Origin: Cynocephalus volans
Lineage: Eukaryota > Chordata > Mammalia > Dermoptera > Cynocephalidae
Assembly: GCF_027409185.1 (NCBI RefSeq)
Contig: NC_084467.1
Coordinates: 18,528,501-18,592,500 of the forward strand
Length of the DNA stretch: 64,000 nt
Direction of reading: 5' to 3'
Positions 51,750 to 62,514 of this stretch are shown piece after piece. The position numbers and the translations under genes are program-made. The number at the start of each line of letters is the position of its first letter. Positions within the stretch are counted from its first letter, which is position 1. Under the pieces are notes generated by a model, which worked only from the letters and a program-made list of their open reading frames with translations, had not been told where the DNA came from and searched no databases.

Positions 51750-52290
51750 CAAATTGTTATGACTACTGGTATTGTTGTCCAAAACAATACGGAGACAATA
51801 ACAATACAACAATCATGGAGGGTGCTTACTTCCATTGGCTCAGCAATCATCCCAGCACCCGCGGGGAGGGGGTTTGGGGCTTTAAGAAGAGGCTCCCCGA
51901 AGCAGGATGAAGAAACAAGCAGTGAAAACCTTGCAGCTGGGCCCCAGGTGCTGGAGAGAGCGTGAGGCAGGAAGCGGGCAGGCCATTTCTTTCTTTCCTC
52001 CTTTCTTATTTGTTTGAAAAGCAACTTTACTTTCTAAATCGGTCATTGTCACCCGTTGGCCCCCGTTCCACCTGGGCCAGGGCCTCTGGTGACGGGGGCT
52101 CGAGAGGAAGCTTTAGGGGGCAGAAGGGACGAGGATGCTAGGTGTGGCAGGGCCCGGGCCCAGCTGGACTTGGGGGCTTTTTTCCTAGCAGGGGCCTCAT
52201 GGGCCACCTTCAGGTGACCAGGGCCTGGCAGACCTGAGGTGTGCCTGAGCCTCCAGGTTCAGTTGCCAGGGGGCACGGCAGGGTCTGGGG
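51750..52290. other. No gene recognised; G+C-rich middle part
   Basis: 51.75-51.85 kb is rich in 'aacaata' words. 52.04-52.26 kb is G+C rich with few CpGs. No repeat family or coding pattern was identified. Confidence 0.4.
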
Positions 52291-52294
52291 CATG

Positions 52295-52450
52295 GCTCTG
52301 GAGTCAGATGCATTTGGCTTCCAAGTCTGTCACCTTGGGCAAATTACTTCTCTGAGCCTCTGTTTTCTCACCTGTAAAATGGGAGGGGTTGTTGTGAAGA
52401 TTAAAAATTAAATAACATGACAAATATAAAGCATTTAACACATTTACTAG
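52295..52450 (+). mobile_element. MIR SINE
   Basis: 'ctctggagtcagatgcattt', 'ctgagcctctgttttctcac' and 'ggttgttgtgaagattaaaa'. Confidence 0.85.
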
Positions 52451-52489
52451 CACTTAAGCATATTTACTAGCTGGAGATTTACTTAAGAA

Positions 52490-52655
52490 GCCAACAGTTA
52501 TTGGGCATTTACTATGTGCCAGGCAGTTGTAAAGCATTTATACATATTACTTCATTTCATCAGCACGATTAGCACTCTCCCCACTTAACAAATGAGAAAA
52601 CTGAGGCACATGGAGAGACCAAGTGAGTTGCTCACACAGGGCCAGATCCAGGTTT
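52490..52655 (-). mobile_element. MIR SINE
   Basis: 'ggcatttactatgtgccagg', 'aatgagaaaactgaggcaca' and 'gttgctcacacagggcca'. Confidence 0.8.
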
Positions 52656-52659
52656 TGCA

Positions 52660-53181
52660 GGATGTCAGTAGAGCTTATATGATATTGGGGGGGGTCTCTT
52701 TAAAAAATAATTCAAAATTAGGAATACAAAATGAGGTACAAGGTCATGTAAGTGAGGGATTGAAGGCTTGAAACTTCATGAGCCTCACCTTACATCCTCT
52801 TCTAAGCTCCAGACCATCCTGCTATGTATTATGCATGTATATTTGCCTCTGTTTCTTGACCTTTACTGTTCAGGCTGGTCTGGGTAACACTTCAAAGAGT
52901 GGTTTGAAGAATGAGAGATCAAGGAAGGTGAAGTGCCTGGCCCACACTAACGCTCAGGATTGGTAGGGAGGCAAGGAGGTCATTTGTGAGAAGTGGATGT
53001 CTGGAATGGAGAAAAGGAACAGGGATGGATTTCTACCACCTGCTCATTAGGTGACCTTGGAAAAGTCACTCCCCCGCTTTCTGGGCTCCATTTGCAAATT
53101 GTATACATGACCCCCCACCCCCAGTGCATGAATGAACTTGTCTCTAAGACCCTTAAGAGACCAAATCTCTGGGTAGGAGCA
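52660..53181. other. No gene recognised; possible MIR remnant
   Basis: A sense MIR-like stretch at 53030-53110 ('gtgaccttggaaaagtcact') is the only recognised element before the inverted repeat. Confidence 0.4.
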
Positions 53182-53275
53182 CAGGAGAGTCTTCTGGGCC
53201 CCTCTGAGGGCTGCTCCCATGGAGCCCTTCCTCTCCATGGGAGCAGCCCTCAGAGGGGCCCAGAAGACTCTCCTG
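53182..53275. repeat. Perfect 43-bp inverted repeat with an 8-base spacer
   Basis: Left arm 53182-53224 and right arm 53233-53275 are exact reverse complements over 43 bases. The spacer is 'cccttcct'. The arm begins 'caggagagtcttctgggccc' and ends 'gctcccatggag'. Pairing fails at the next base on both sides. It is not part of any repeat I recognise. Perfect identity implies either a very recent origin or selection, or an assembly artefact. Confidence 0.97.
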
Positions 53276-53329
53276 AGTAGGGGCTGCTCTTCATGGCCCC
53301 TACTTATCTCATCTGCTCCAGCAGAACCA

Positions 53330-53500
53330 CAGTGTCATGGCTCAGCTCGTGGGCTCTGCAGCCAGACAGCCCTGATCGAATCTCTTTTTCATCATCTATT
53401 AAATGGGGATGAAGATAATAGACATCCTTACCCCCATTTTACAGATGAGAAGACTGAGGTTCCAGGAGGCACAGGACTTGCTGGAGGTCATGGCTTCCAT
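53330..53500. mobile_element. Two abutting MIR fragments, sense then antisense
   Basis: Sense: 'tgggctctgcagccagacag' to 'tattaaatggggatgaagat'. Antisense: 'cccattttacagatgagaag' to 'caggacttgctggaggtcat'. Confidence 0.65.
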
Positions 53501-53699
53501 CTTGCCCTTGTCCTGCTGTCTCTGCCACAACCTCACATAGGTGTGAGCTTTCCCTGGGGGAATCCCGGCTCCCTCTCCTCATCCCAGAGGACTGGATCCC
53601 AGTGTCCTTTTCCCTCTGCCTGGCATCCTGCCTCTCCTCTCTTCTCCGCAAACTCATCCAGTAGGGTTGGGCCCCAGAGCCAGCCCTGGCGTCCCCACT

Positions 53700-53815
53700 T
53701 AGGAGCATGGTGACCCTGAGCAAGCCACCCACCATCCCTGGGCCCCACTCTCTCATCCATATAATGGGGACAATAGTCCCTACTTCATTGTGGAAATTCT
53801 CAGCACACCCAGAGC
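53700..53815 (+). mobile_element. MIR SINE
   Basis: 'atggtgaccctgagcaagcc' and 'ctctcatccatataatgggg'. Confidence 0.65.
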
Positions 53816-53999
53816 CTGACCATTGTGAGCGTGCACGACACAGCAGCTGTCTTTCCTCTTCAGTGTCCTTTGGACCCACCTCAAATGTTGCTCCTTAGGG
53901 GGCTATGCTGGTGCCTCCACATGGACCAAGCTTCTCTAGGCTCCCACAGCTCAGTCCCTGTATGGTAACCATCTGCCATTGGGTCTGTATCCCACACTA

Positions 54000-54112
54000 C
54001 CTCACTGGAAATCCTGTGTTCCAGTCTTCCTGCCATCTGCTGTGTTTGGTGGAGGGACTGATACACAGCAGGCACTCAGTTAAAGATTGTTGAATGAATG
54101 AATGACTGTTAT
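54000..54112 (+). mobile_element. L2 LINE 3' end
   Basis: 'gatacacagcaggcactcag' followed by 'attgttgaatgaatgaatga'. Confidence 0.65.
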
Positions 54113-54179
54113 CCTTTCTGCCCTTTCAGGACAGCAGAACTCTGGGTGTTATGACCACCACCACTACTACTGTCTCTTC

Positions 54180-54330
54180 CACCAGCACTGTAAGTATTTA
54201 CTGAGCATCTACTATGTGCCAGCCATTGGGATGAACATTTCTCAGTGTCAACTCACTCACACCTCTCAGTCACCCTATGGGGTAGGTGTTCTGTTATTAT
54301 CCTCATTTCACAGATAAGCAAACAGGCTCT
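54180..54330 (-). mobile_element. MIR SINE
   Basis: 'gagcatctactatgtgccag', 'ctatggggtaggtgttctgt' and 'cctcatttcacagataagca'. Confidence 0.75.
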
Positions 54331-54822
54331 GCTGGGGGCAGTGGTAGAATCTGCATTGCTGAGACCAGGTCTCAGAGCTTTCCATGCTGGGAGAGGGTGA
54401 GTGGTGGGGGCCCGAAACAGTGACAGCAAGTGACCCCTCCCAGGACTGGCCTTTGACCATTCTCTTCATCAGGAAATTTTCTGCTCCCCTGAAGACTCTG
54501 CTTCTCTCAAAACTCTCACACTCCTCAGTCTCCTTTCCAAGATCCACCCAACCCTTAAATGTTGGTTTCCCCCAGGGTTCTGCCCTCAAGCCTCATTGTG
54601 AACTGAGGCAGGGATGCATTCTGATTTTGTCCGCCAGGCATATTTTTCCAGCCTTTCTCATTTCTTATCCATGTGGGCTGGTGGGTCTCCATTACAGGGC
54701 CCCACCCACTGGGAAGGGCAAGTAGGCTAATCACAGTGCCTCATTTTCCTTGATACAATGATTCATTTGGGCTTGGGCATGTTGTATCAGCAGGCCAATC
54801 AGAGCCGTCCCTGGGACTTTTG

Positions 54823-54952
54823 GGGGGGTGGGGAGGGGGTATAGGGACCCACACTCTTGACCTTGCTGTTATCAGCACTGTGCTGTAACCAAGTGAGCTA
54901 ATCGGCCAGTCCCTCCTCCCTGGGCCTATTTTTTGTATTTTTTTTTTTTTTC
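54823..54952 (-). mobile_element. CYN-type monomeric SINE with atypical ends
   Basis: Minus strand: 'gggactggccgattagctca', 'cacagtgctgataacagcaa', 'ggtcaagagtgtgggtcc', then a C-rich tail instead of poly(A). A T run lies on the other side. Target-like duplication 'tccctgggacttttg' at 54808-54822 and, with one mismatch, at 54953-54967. Confidence 0.65.
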
Positions 54953-54969
54953 TCCCGGGGACTTTTGAT

Positions 54970-55535
54970 GGAGCTAGTGGGGAAGACTGGCTCTCTCCTT
55001 CTGAAGTGTGCGCTGGTAGGATGTGAACATGTGAGCATCTTTCCTGGGACTGGAGAGGACCTGTCTGCCATGGGAGGCAGGGTCCCATTCTTAAAGAAAG
55101 GCAGAAACAAACAGAACTGACTGATGGGGTGGTGGGGGGATAAGCCAGAGACCTACTGGAAACAGTGGATCCAGCAGTGCTGGAAGTTTCACCCTTGAAA
55201 CTCCAAGAAAAAGGAGCCAGTACATTTTTCATCTTTTTCCTTTTTATTTTTGTTTTTCTTATCCTAGTTTGAATTGAGTTTCTGTCACTTATAACCAAAA
55301 GATTCCTGACTGACAGAATTTTCTCTTCTCTCTCTAGCCTCTCCCTGGATGATCTCGGGTCTTATCTACTCCCACATCTGGGTTGCAAGTGCAGACAGTT
55401 CTTGAAAAAATGGATGTCTGACAAGTACCTCAAAGGTGACTCTGCTCCCTTCCTCAGTTCCCAACACAGACGATGCTGTCACCATCTACCTCAGGCTCCA
55501 GAGACAGAAAATTTAGTCACCTTTATCCTTCTCTA
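54970..55535. other. No gene recognised
   Basis: Unassigned sequence. The minus-strand frame 54741-55298 runs through the SINE and is not credible as a gene. Confidence 0.35.
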
Positions 55536-55539
55536 ATTG

Positions 55540-56200
55540 TTCTCCTGTAAAGATTGCTATTCAGTTTCAGAAAGTTCTCGCCTACCTGTCCCCTTCTTCC
55601 TCCCCATCGCCATTACCTTGGCTCAGTTCACCTTCAGCTCACCTCAACAACTTCATTCTGGTCTCTCTTTCCTCTTCCTTCCCTTTATCCACCCTCCGTT
55701 CCTATTACCTCAGTGATCTTTCTAGAACCCCTGCCTGACCACCCTGCTTTGAACCGTGCATGGCTCTCTATCAACTACAGGATAAAGTCTAAGCTCCCTA
55801 GGGTGGCGCTGGAGGCGCTTCACAAATTGGCTTCACCTTGAACCCATCTCTTCTCTACCCCCTGCATTTCAGTCACGTCTCAGCCATTTCCTTGAACACG
55901 CTACACACTTTTTCGTCCCTGGACTTTTCTGCTAGATTTTTTTCTCACGTGCCTTGCCCCTCTGCCCACCTGAACTATAACCATTATCCAAACAGTCCTG
56001 TCAAGGCTGACTCCTCTGGGAAGTCCTCCACCCTTTAGCCTCAACCCTGCCCCACCTCTGAAGAGTCTGCTCTCTCCCTCTGTGCTCCCATGACAACTGG
56101 GCCTTCACCTCTTGGGCTAACTGGACCACGAATCCCTGAGAGTCTGGTCTCCCTCTCCACCCTTGGGCCAGAGCTGCACAACTGGTTTGCTCCAGGCACG
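55540..56200 (+). mobile_element. L2 LINE region
   Basis: 'gaacccctgcctgaccaccc', 'gtgcatggctctctatcaac', 'tacaggataaagtctaagct', 'gcatttcagtcacgtctcag' and 'gtcaaggctgactcctctgg' follow L2 order. The 55554-55841 open frame is L2-derived. Confidence 0.75.
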
Positions 56201-56309
56201 AAGCTAGGTGGCCCTTCTCACGGGAAGCCTGGGGAGCTCACCGGCTAAATCTAGTTTGGTTCTTGACTAATCCTTGACCTTTTAGGACAAAGAGGCACCT
56301 GAAAATAAT

Positions 56310-56450
56310 AATTACAGTTCTTTGTATATGGACAGCCCTTTACAGTTTACAAAATGTTTCTGGGTTTAGCTTTTCTTTGATCTTTACATCTCTGTGGATT
56401 TGTTATCAACCCCACTTTACAGATGGAAAACTTGGTCAGAGAGTTAGGAA
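56310..56450 (-). mobile_element. MIR SINE
   Basis: 'gccctttacagtttacaaaa' and 'ccccactttacagatggaaa'. Confidence 0.65.
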
Positions 56451-56599
56451 TGGAACAGATCCCCAGTCTTGGGTAAGCCACCTGACCCTCAGACCCTCTT
56501 GGGATCCAAGCTCCCTATTTCCTAGACGTGAGCTGAGAACCAAGGAAAACCAGAGCCTCTGGGTAAGAAGAGGCAATGCCGGTTCTGGTTGCGCTAACA

Positions 56600-56750
56600 A
56601 CGATAATAACCACAATCACCGCTACTGCCCTCCTGTGTACCGTGTTCCGCCTACGTCGCCGGCATTATCGGCTTATGAAGAAGGGTTACTCGTTCCCATT
56701 TTACACATGGGGAAACTGAGGCATGAAACAGTGAGGACTTGCCTCTCTCA
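56600..56750 (-). mobile_element. MIR SINE
   Basis: 'cgttcccattttacacatgg' and 'ggaaactgaggcatgaaaca'. Confidence 0.6.
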
Positions 56751-56849
56751 GCCATGTTCCTCCTGACGCATGGGTTATTGGTCCAGCACTTCACAGTTGC
56801 TACCTTTAGCATCCCTTCTCCCTTCTCACCAGCCTGACACTGGGAAGCG

Positions 56850-56932
56850 GACATTCTCCCATTTTACAGAGGTGGCAACTGAGGCTCGGGAGTCGATGGC
56901 AGAGCTGGGAGACGAAATCAGGCTTCTGATCC
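56850..56932 (-). mobile_element. MIR SINE bordering a CpG-rich block
   Basis: 'ctcccattttacagaggtgg', 'aactgaggctcgggagtcga' and 'gcagagctgggagacgaaat'. Confidence 0.75.
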
Positions 56933-57230
56933 GGGGGAGCGCGCCCGGGCGCGGGCTCCACTCGCAGGGCCGCGAGTGGGCGTGGGCGTCACCTCCCCGG
57001 CAGCGCAGCGAGCCCAGCTCCCCAGCAGCGGCGCGCGGCAGGTGCGGTGGCGGCGGCGGCGGCGGCGGCGGCGGGTGTGCTGGCGTGGGCGTGGGCGACG
57101 GGCCCGGGCGGGCGGGGCCCCACGCCCATCCTCTCTGCCACCCGCCCTCTCCCGTGGCTGGTGGCAGGTGAGTGGGTGTCGAGGAACCGCCAGGCAGCGG
57201 AGAAAACAGGACGCCGCAGAAATCAGATTA
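56933..57230 (+). promoter_or_regulatory. CpG-rich block with GGC repeat and a candidate first-exon splice donor
   Basis: Dense CpG, a (GGC)n run at about 57045-57074, and GC-box-like words ('gggcgtgggcgacgggcc'). GGCAG|GTGAGTGG at 57163-57175 is a near-consensus splice donor for the plus strand. Together these look like a promoter plus first exon of a transcript running away from ID3. No protein is claimed: overlapping frames encode poly-Ala, poly-Gly or poly-Arg from the repeat. It lies about 49 kb upstream of ID3. Confidence 0.55.
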
Positions 57231-57429
57231 CTCACCTGCAGCTGCGACTACCCAGGGCTAATAAAAGCAGAGCTTCCTGTTGTTTCTTTATTACCACCCT
57301 CTGCCTCCCCCAGCCCCAGTCCGCTCCCAGCTGCAGCCAGAGCCCCAACTGATCGCCAGAAACCAGTAGCTTGGGGTCGAGACCACTCCGATGTCTGAAA
57401 TTCCACCATCTGTGCAGCACACCGTTGGG

Positions 57430-57615
57430 TTAATGTTGCTTCAACGGTGGCCTCCGTCACCTGCATGGGAATCACCTGGGTGCTGGTTAACAACACGGAT
57501 CCCCAAACAGGGCTTCGCACCTGCTGAATCAATTTCTGCAGTTTGGGGCCCAAGCGTCTGCGAATTCATACGAATCTCAGGTGCTTTGGTGCAGGTTACA
57601 GTTTGAGGACCAGAG
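57430..57615. mobile_element. hAT-Charlie-type MER element (MER20-like)
   Basis: 'cacctgcatgggaatcacct', 'ttaacaacacggatccccaa', 'ctgaatcaatttctgcagtt' and 'gcgtctgcgaattcatacga' correspond to this class. Termini are blurred. Confidence 0.6.
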
Positions 57616-57689
57616 TTCAGGTGCTGTCGTTTCAGATGATGTGGGTTTGTTTTTCCTGAGTGTGACCGGCAAGGTAGGGATGGAACCCA

Positions 57690-57840
57690 TGCCCAGTCTT
57701 GGGTAATGTCCTTGGCCTCAGAGCCTCAGTTTGCTCATTTGTAAAATGGTGATGAAAATCATGCAGACCCCTGGGGACTGAAACAAGGCTCAAATGCCAT
57801 AATGCACTTAGCATGATTCCTGGTGGTTGCTCCTGGAGTT
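57690..57840 (+). mobile_element. MIR SINE
   Basis: 'cagagcctcagtttgctcat', 'ttgtaaaatggtgatgaaaa' and 'gcacttagcatgattcctgg'. Confidence 0.8.
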
Positions 57841-57844
57841 TACA

Positions 57845-58180
57845 GACCAACCAGGAATAGAGACTGGAGGAGTGTGATGAGCAGGACTCAAGGGGTGGGC
57901 AGGTGGGACCCGAGCTGTGGGTGGGGCCATAATTCACTCTAGGACCCTGAGAAAGGTCCTTCACCACGAAACTTCTCCTAAGTTCAGTCCCCACCACACC
58001 AGGAAAATGTTCCTGCCCACAGCATTGATAACCCCTGATGGCCAGATCTAGTGGCCTCTTCTCAGCACCTCTGTGACATCTGCCTCTGGGGTAGGCCACA
58101 CCTTCCTCCTTCAGGCTCTCACCTCCCTCAGCTTCAGGGAGGTTCACGTCCCTGTTTTCCTCTTACCTCCCTAGCAGCTC
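57845..58180. other. No gene recognised
   Basis: Unassigned. The minus-strand frame 57632-58147 includes MIR sequence. Confidence 0.35.
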
Positions 58181-58184
58181 CTTT

Positions 58185-58825
58185 GCAGTCTCTCCGGCTC
58201 TTCCTCCCCCTGCCCCTGGGATCATGGGCACCCTCTATACCCTCCCAGAACAACTCGCCCACTCACTTGGGTTACCTTCTCCAAGCTGTGCTCTGCCCTG
58301 AGCTCCCAGCATGTAAACGCAGCACCTCCTAGACATCTGCACTTGGTGACTCCCAAGCAATTCAACTTGACCAACTCCAATTCATCATCCTGCTGTCCCC
58401 TCCATCCCGCTTCTCCTTCTGGAGTCCCTGTCCCAATGCATCACACCCGATATTGTCCCAGGTGGTTTCTGCTCCTTAGCCCCCACATATGGTCTTCCAG
58501 GCCCATCAATTTTATCTCCCCAATAGCTCTAGAATTTGTCTTCTTTCTAGTCTTTCTGTTCCCATGCACTCCAGGCCCCCTAGTTCAGGGCTCCATAATC
58601 TCTCACCTGGATTATTTTAACAGCCTCTTAAACATTGTTGCTGGGTCCAGTCTTCTCCCTCACTTTAGTAAAGGGGATCTTTCTGAGACAAAAATTTTGT
58701 CCTTGCCTTGCTTCAAACTATCTGTGGCTCCTCAGAGCCTTCAGGATACAATCCAGACTCCTTCTCCCATTCAAAACTCACCTGGGCAGAGTGACACCTC
58801 CCTCTCCACCCACCCCCTCAGCACT
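58185..58825 (+). mobile_element. L2 LINE region
   Basis: 'aacattgttgctgggtccag', 'tcacctggattattttaaca', 'ccttgcttcaaactatctgt' and 'ccttcaggatacaatccaga' follow the L2 order. The 58343-59023 open frame is this L2 plus a MIR, not a host gene. Confidence 0.7.
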
Positions 58826-58834
58826 TTGTACAAA

Positions 58835-59060
58835 CGGAGACTTACTGAGCTCTTACTCAACACTCAGTACCGTGGCAAGCCAGTTATCTTTGTAGCTCTA
58901 TGTCAGCCTCAGAGCATTCCCATGATTATTAGTACTGACTTACAGATAAGGAAACCAAAAAAAAGGGAGGTTAGGTATCTTGCCCAAGGTCACATAGGTA
59001 GTGAGCAGCAGAGATGGGATTAGTACCCAGGTCTTTCTGGCTCCAAAGCTGGTGCTCTTA
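58835..59060 (-). mobile_element. MIR SINE
   Basis: 'gagctcttactcaacactca', 'ttgcccaaggtcacataggt' and 'gcagcagagatgggattagt'. Confidence 0.85.
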
Positions 59061-59109
59061 GCTGTTCCCATCTTGAGCCACCTTCTCCCAATTGGGTCAT
59101 GTTCTCTTT

Positions 59110-59185
59110 TTTTCTGTATTTTCCCTGGTGTCAAAGAGGATTCTGGCATATGGTAGATGTTTGTTGAATGAATGAACAATTCTAC
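59110..59185 (+). mobile_element. L2 LINE 3' end fragment
   Basis: 'ctggcatatggtagatgttt' followed by 'gttgaatgaatgaaca'. Confidence 0.5.
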
Positions 59186-59229
59186 ATGAACTCCCATTTG
59201 ATTCTTACAACAACCCTGGGAACTACAAC

Positions 59230-60150
59230 AATTAAAAAAAAAAACATTATGAAATATTTGACGGATACAAAAAAAATGTGATGGATACCTGGTTTATGAA
59301 ACACCTGTGAACCCATGGCCCCAATTTAGGAACTAGAACTTCACCAGCACTGTTGAAGCCACCTGTGTGTGCCTCCCCAATCCTGTTCCCTGCCTTCCTC
59401 CAGAAGTACACACTGTCCTGAATTTTGTGGTCATCATTCTGTTGCTTTGGGGGGGGGGGAAGTTTAATCATACAGTGATGGATTCTATACAACATATTGT
59501 TTTGCTTGTTTTTTGACCTTTATGTAAATAGTGCAATGGATATGCATTCTTCTTTGGCTTGATTTTTTCCATGCATCACTATGTTCCTAATATACATATA
59601 TACTTTTGCATTTGTAACTGGCATTCATTCGTTTTCTCTACTATCTAGTACTCTGTTGTCTAAATAGACCTCAGTTACCTTATCCATTCTCCAGTCAATG
59701 GGCATGTAGGTTGTTTCGAGTCTTTTGCTATCATCAGTAAAGCTGCCATGGTCATATACATGTTTCTTGGTGCACACACGTAGGAGTTTCTCTAAGTTAC
59801 CTAAGACTGTAACTGTGGGTCACTGGATATGCACATATTTAGCTTTACAAGATGCTGCCAAACTGCTTTCCAAAGTGCTTGTACCAATTAACACTCTCCG
59901 TCTCCTCCACCACAGTAGATGAGGTTTTTAGTTGCTCCACATCCTCACGAACACTTAATATTATCAGACTTGTCCATTGTTCCTGTCGGTCTTCATTCAC
60001 ACTTCCCTAATAAGATGAAGCATCTTTTCGTATGTTTATTTTGCTTTTTTTTCTTTTTCTCTGAATTGCCTGTTCATGCCTTTTGCCCATTTTTCTATTA
60101 GGTTGTTTAGCTTTTTCTTATTGGTTTGAGAAATCTCAGGAAAGTTTTTT
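59230..60150 (-). mobile_element. Ancient L1 fragment, antisense
   Basis: 'gacctttatgtaaatagtgc', 'gaagcatcttttcgtatgtt', 'catgccttttgcccattttt' and 'ctattaggttgtttagcttt' are the reverse complement of the 3' part of an old L1. Frames are broken. A run of ten G lies at about 59449-59459. Confidence 0.75.
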
Positions 60151-60314
60151 GTTTTTGTATTTGAATGGAGATAGAATCTTAGACCTAAGTTCACAGAGGA
60201 TAGAGCTGGCCCCAAACCCATATCTGATTCCAGGGCCCTTTGTACCAATCCCTTTGCCTCTCACTCATTCATTCTTCAAATGTCTACCGATGACTTTCAC
60301 AGTAAGTACTGGAG

Positions 60315-60580
60315 AGGGAATAGAGAGTTGTGGTTAAGAGTGTAGATTCTGGAGACCCTCTGCCTAGATTCTAATCTCTTCTCTGCCACTCACTAGCTGT
60401 CACTGTAGGTAAATTACTAAACCATCTGTGCTTTAGTTTCCTTACCTATAAAATAAGGATGATAATAACAGTACCTCCCTCGTGGGGTTGATACATGAGG
60501 ACTGAATGAGTTCGTTCATAGAAGAGGGCTTAGGACAGTCTATGGCACACAATCAGTGCTGCATAAGTAACTAGCACCTG
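60315..60580 (+). mobile_element. Near full-length MIR SINE
   Basis: From 'gtggttaagagtgtagattc' at the 5' end through 'ttctctgccactcactagct', 'tttagtttccttacctataa' and 'gtggggttgatacatgagga' to 'ctatggcacacaatcagtgc'. It is the most complete MIR in the window. Confidence 0.92.
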
Positions 60581-60584
60581 CCAG

Positions 60585-61130
60585 GCACTGTGCCAGCAGT
60601 GCACTGTTCTGGGGACAAGGGGATGAAAAGACAGACAAGGACACTGACCTCATGGAACTCACCATTTAGTGGAAGGAGATGAACACAAAACAAGTAAAGA
60701 AAGAAAGAAAATAATGTGGCTTGTGATGAGGGCAGAGAAGAAAACCACAAGGTGATGAGGCAGAGTGACCAGGCACTGACTCAGTTAAGTGATCATGCAG
60801 GGAAAGCCCCCTGCAGGAGGCGACATTCAGGCTGAGGCATGGAGAATGAGAAAGAGCCATCCAGGCAAAAAGCAGAAAGGAGAATGGCCCCACAATAGGA
60901 ATAGCATGTGCAAAGGCCCTGAGGCAGGAAGAGCTGGTCATTCCGTGGAACTGCGAGGGGAACAGCGTGGCCGAAGCCAAGTGAGCAAGGAGGTGAGAGA
61001 AGGAAAGGAGGCTGAGGAAGCATCAGGGCAAAGCGTCTGGATTTTATTACAAGTGCAGTGGATGGTTTTGCACAGCAGAGTGTCGAGATCTGATTTATGT
61101 TTTTAGAAGATCACTCCGACTACCATGTGA
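60585..61130 (-). mobile_element. L2 LINE region, antisense
   Basis: 'ctgacctcatggaactcacc', 'gcatgtgcaaaggccctgag', 'gcaaggaggtgagagaagga' and 'tttttagaagatcactccga' follow reverse L2 closely over 500 bp. Confidence 0.88.
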
Positions 61131-61134
61131 AGAT

Positions 61135-61395
61135 CAACTGTCTATGAATTCATCTAAATACTTCTTGAAGCCACTAGTATTTTTAGCCAGAACCCTCTCT
61201 GTGCAAAGCAAAACTTCCCTTTATCAGTCTCAAATTTACTGCTTTCAGGTTTCGAGGGGAGCCCCCTCTTGCCTTGTATCTGAGGGTTAGTGGCCCAATG
61301 TGAGCTCTCTAGTCAAGATTTTGACAGAGAGGGTGACAGGAGGGTCTCCAAGGCTGCACTTTAACCTGCTTCGTGATGTTTCTCCACCTATAAAT
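61135..61395. other. No gene recognised
   Basis: Unassigned sequence. Confidence 0.35.
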
Positions 61396-61397
61396 GA

Positions 61398-61630
61398 AAA
61401 TAATGAGAGGGGTCGGCCACCTCAGAGAGGCTGTGAGGATGAAATGAGACACGGGTGGCAGCAGGGAGTGATCGATACAGGCCAGCTGCCAGGCAGATGA
61501 TGATGATGATGATGGCGATGATGGTGATTCTGCTGTTGCTATCGGGTGAGTCACTGAACCACATTTTACATGTCTGTAAGATAAGAGTGTTGGACCGGAT
61601 GATCTTTGGGGCCCACTAGGTGTGATGTCC
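61398..61630 (+). mobile_element. MIR-family fragments with a (GAT)n microsatellite
   Basis: 'gaggctgtgaggatgaaatg' is a MIR 3' part. 'tgatgatgatgatgatgatg' starts at 61498. 'ttggaccggatgatctttgg' resembles the MIR3 3' end. Confidence 0.55.
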
Positions 61631-61634
61631 TAGA

Positions 61635-62510
61635 ATTGTCTAGTTTAGGTCCTCTCTTCCTCCTTTCACCCTGCGATTTTGCTGTTCCCTGCTGACATGT
61701 GATGAGAGATGAACTATCCTGGTAGAGAGGAACCTGGAGTCAGGAGGCCTGCGTTTCCAGCTGCACCATTGGCGGTGGAGTCTTCATCATGCTGCATTTA
61801 ACTGACACACATTTGAACGCACATGTAGAGGGAGGGAAGACAGGGCAATGTGTACGAGTCCCTGCTGTGGAGGTGCACTCTTGTCCACTCTGTGAGCACC
61901 TACCCCTTGATGGGGGATGTGACCTGCCACCATCCCCCAGCCGGTCCAAGTTCCTGCACACCCAGCAGGTGGGCTCTTGCCATGTGGGCTCTTGCCATGC
62001 CGAGTGCGATCCTAGTGTCCAAGGGTTTTTTATATGGTGTGGCTCAGATCCAAGCCAAGCACTTCATCTGGGGGTCAGCGGAAGCCAGAGCTATCTGTAA
62101 CAGCACCAGAGAAAGAAAGAACCTGCTGTCTTTGCTATCAGCTGATGGATAATCTTTCTTCTCCTGTCACTGGGAAAACAGAAGTAATCAGAAGGACACT
62201 TCCCCAGACTCCACCTCCCCCTCTGTGCACCTGCCGGCGTCTGTACAACTACGTGGATGCCTTGTGTGTACTTGTAAGACCACACCCTCCACTCGGGCTC
62301 TGCCCCTCGTCCTCTCTTGCCTCTCTAGGACATCACCCACCAATCTCTCGTGTCTCTCCTGCAGCGTCCGGTGCACCCCCTTCTACTGGTTCATTCACAC
62401 CAGTGTGTAATTCTGCTGCAATTCTCCCCATCTTAAACACACACACAACCAAACTCTTAATTTTTACCCCCAACCCTGATCCTCCCTGGGTCCTCTTATC
62501 TAGCAAAGGT
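61635..62510. other. No gene recognised
   Basis: A 17-bp direct duplication, 'gtgggctcttgccatg' (61970-62000), is the only structure I noted. The 269-residue frame 62034-62843 is mostly L2-derived in its second half. Confidence 0.4.
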
Positions 62511-62514
62511 AACT

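Noticed and set aside
53047..53713. Two open frames on opposite strands sharing a MGAALRGAQKTLL peptide
   Set aside because: The shared peptide is produced by the perfect inverted repeat being read from both strands. It is not evidence of related genes.
56770..57398. Poly-Ala, poly-Gly and poly-Arg open frames over the (GGC)n run
   Set aside because: The peptides simply translate the GGC repeat in three frames. Only the promoter-like character and splice donor are retained.
58343..59023. A 226-residue plus-strand open frame
   Set aside because: It spans an L2 fragment followed by an antisense MIR, so it is a chance frame through repeats.
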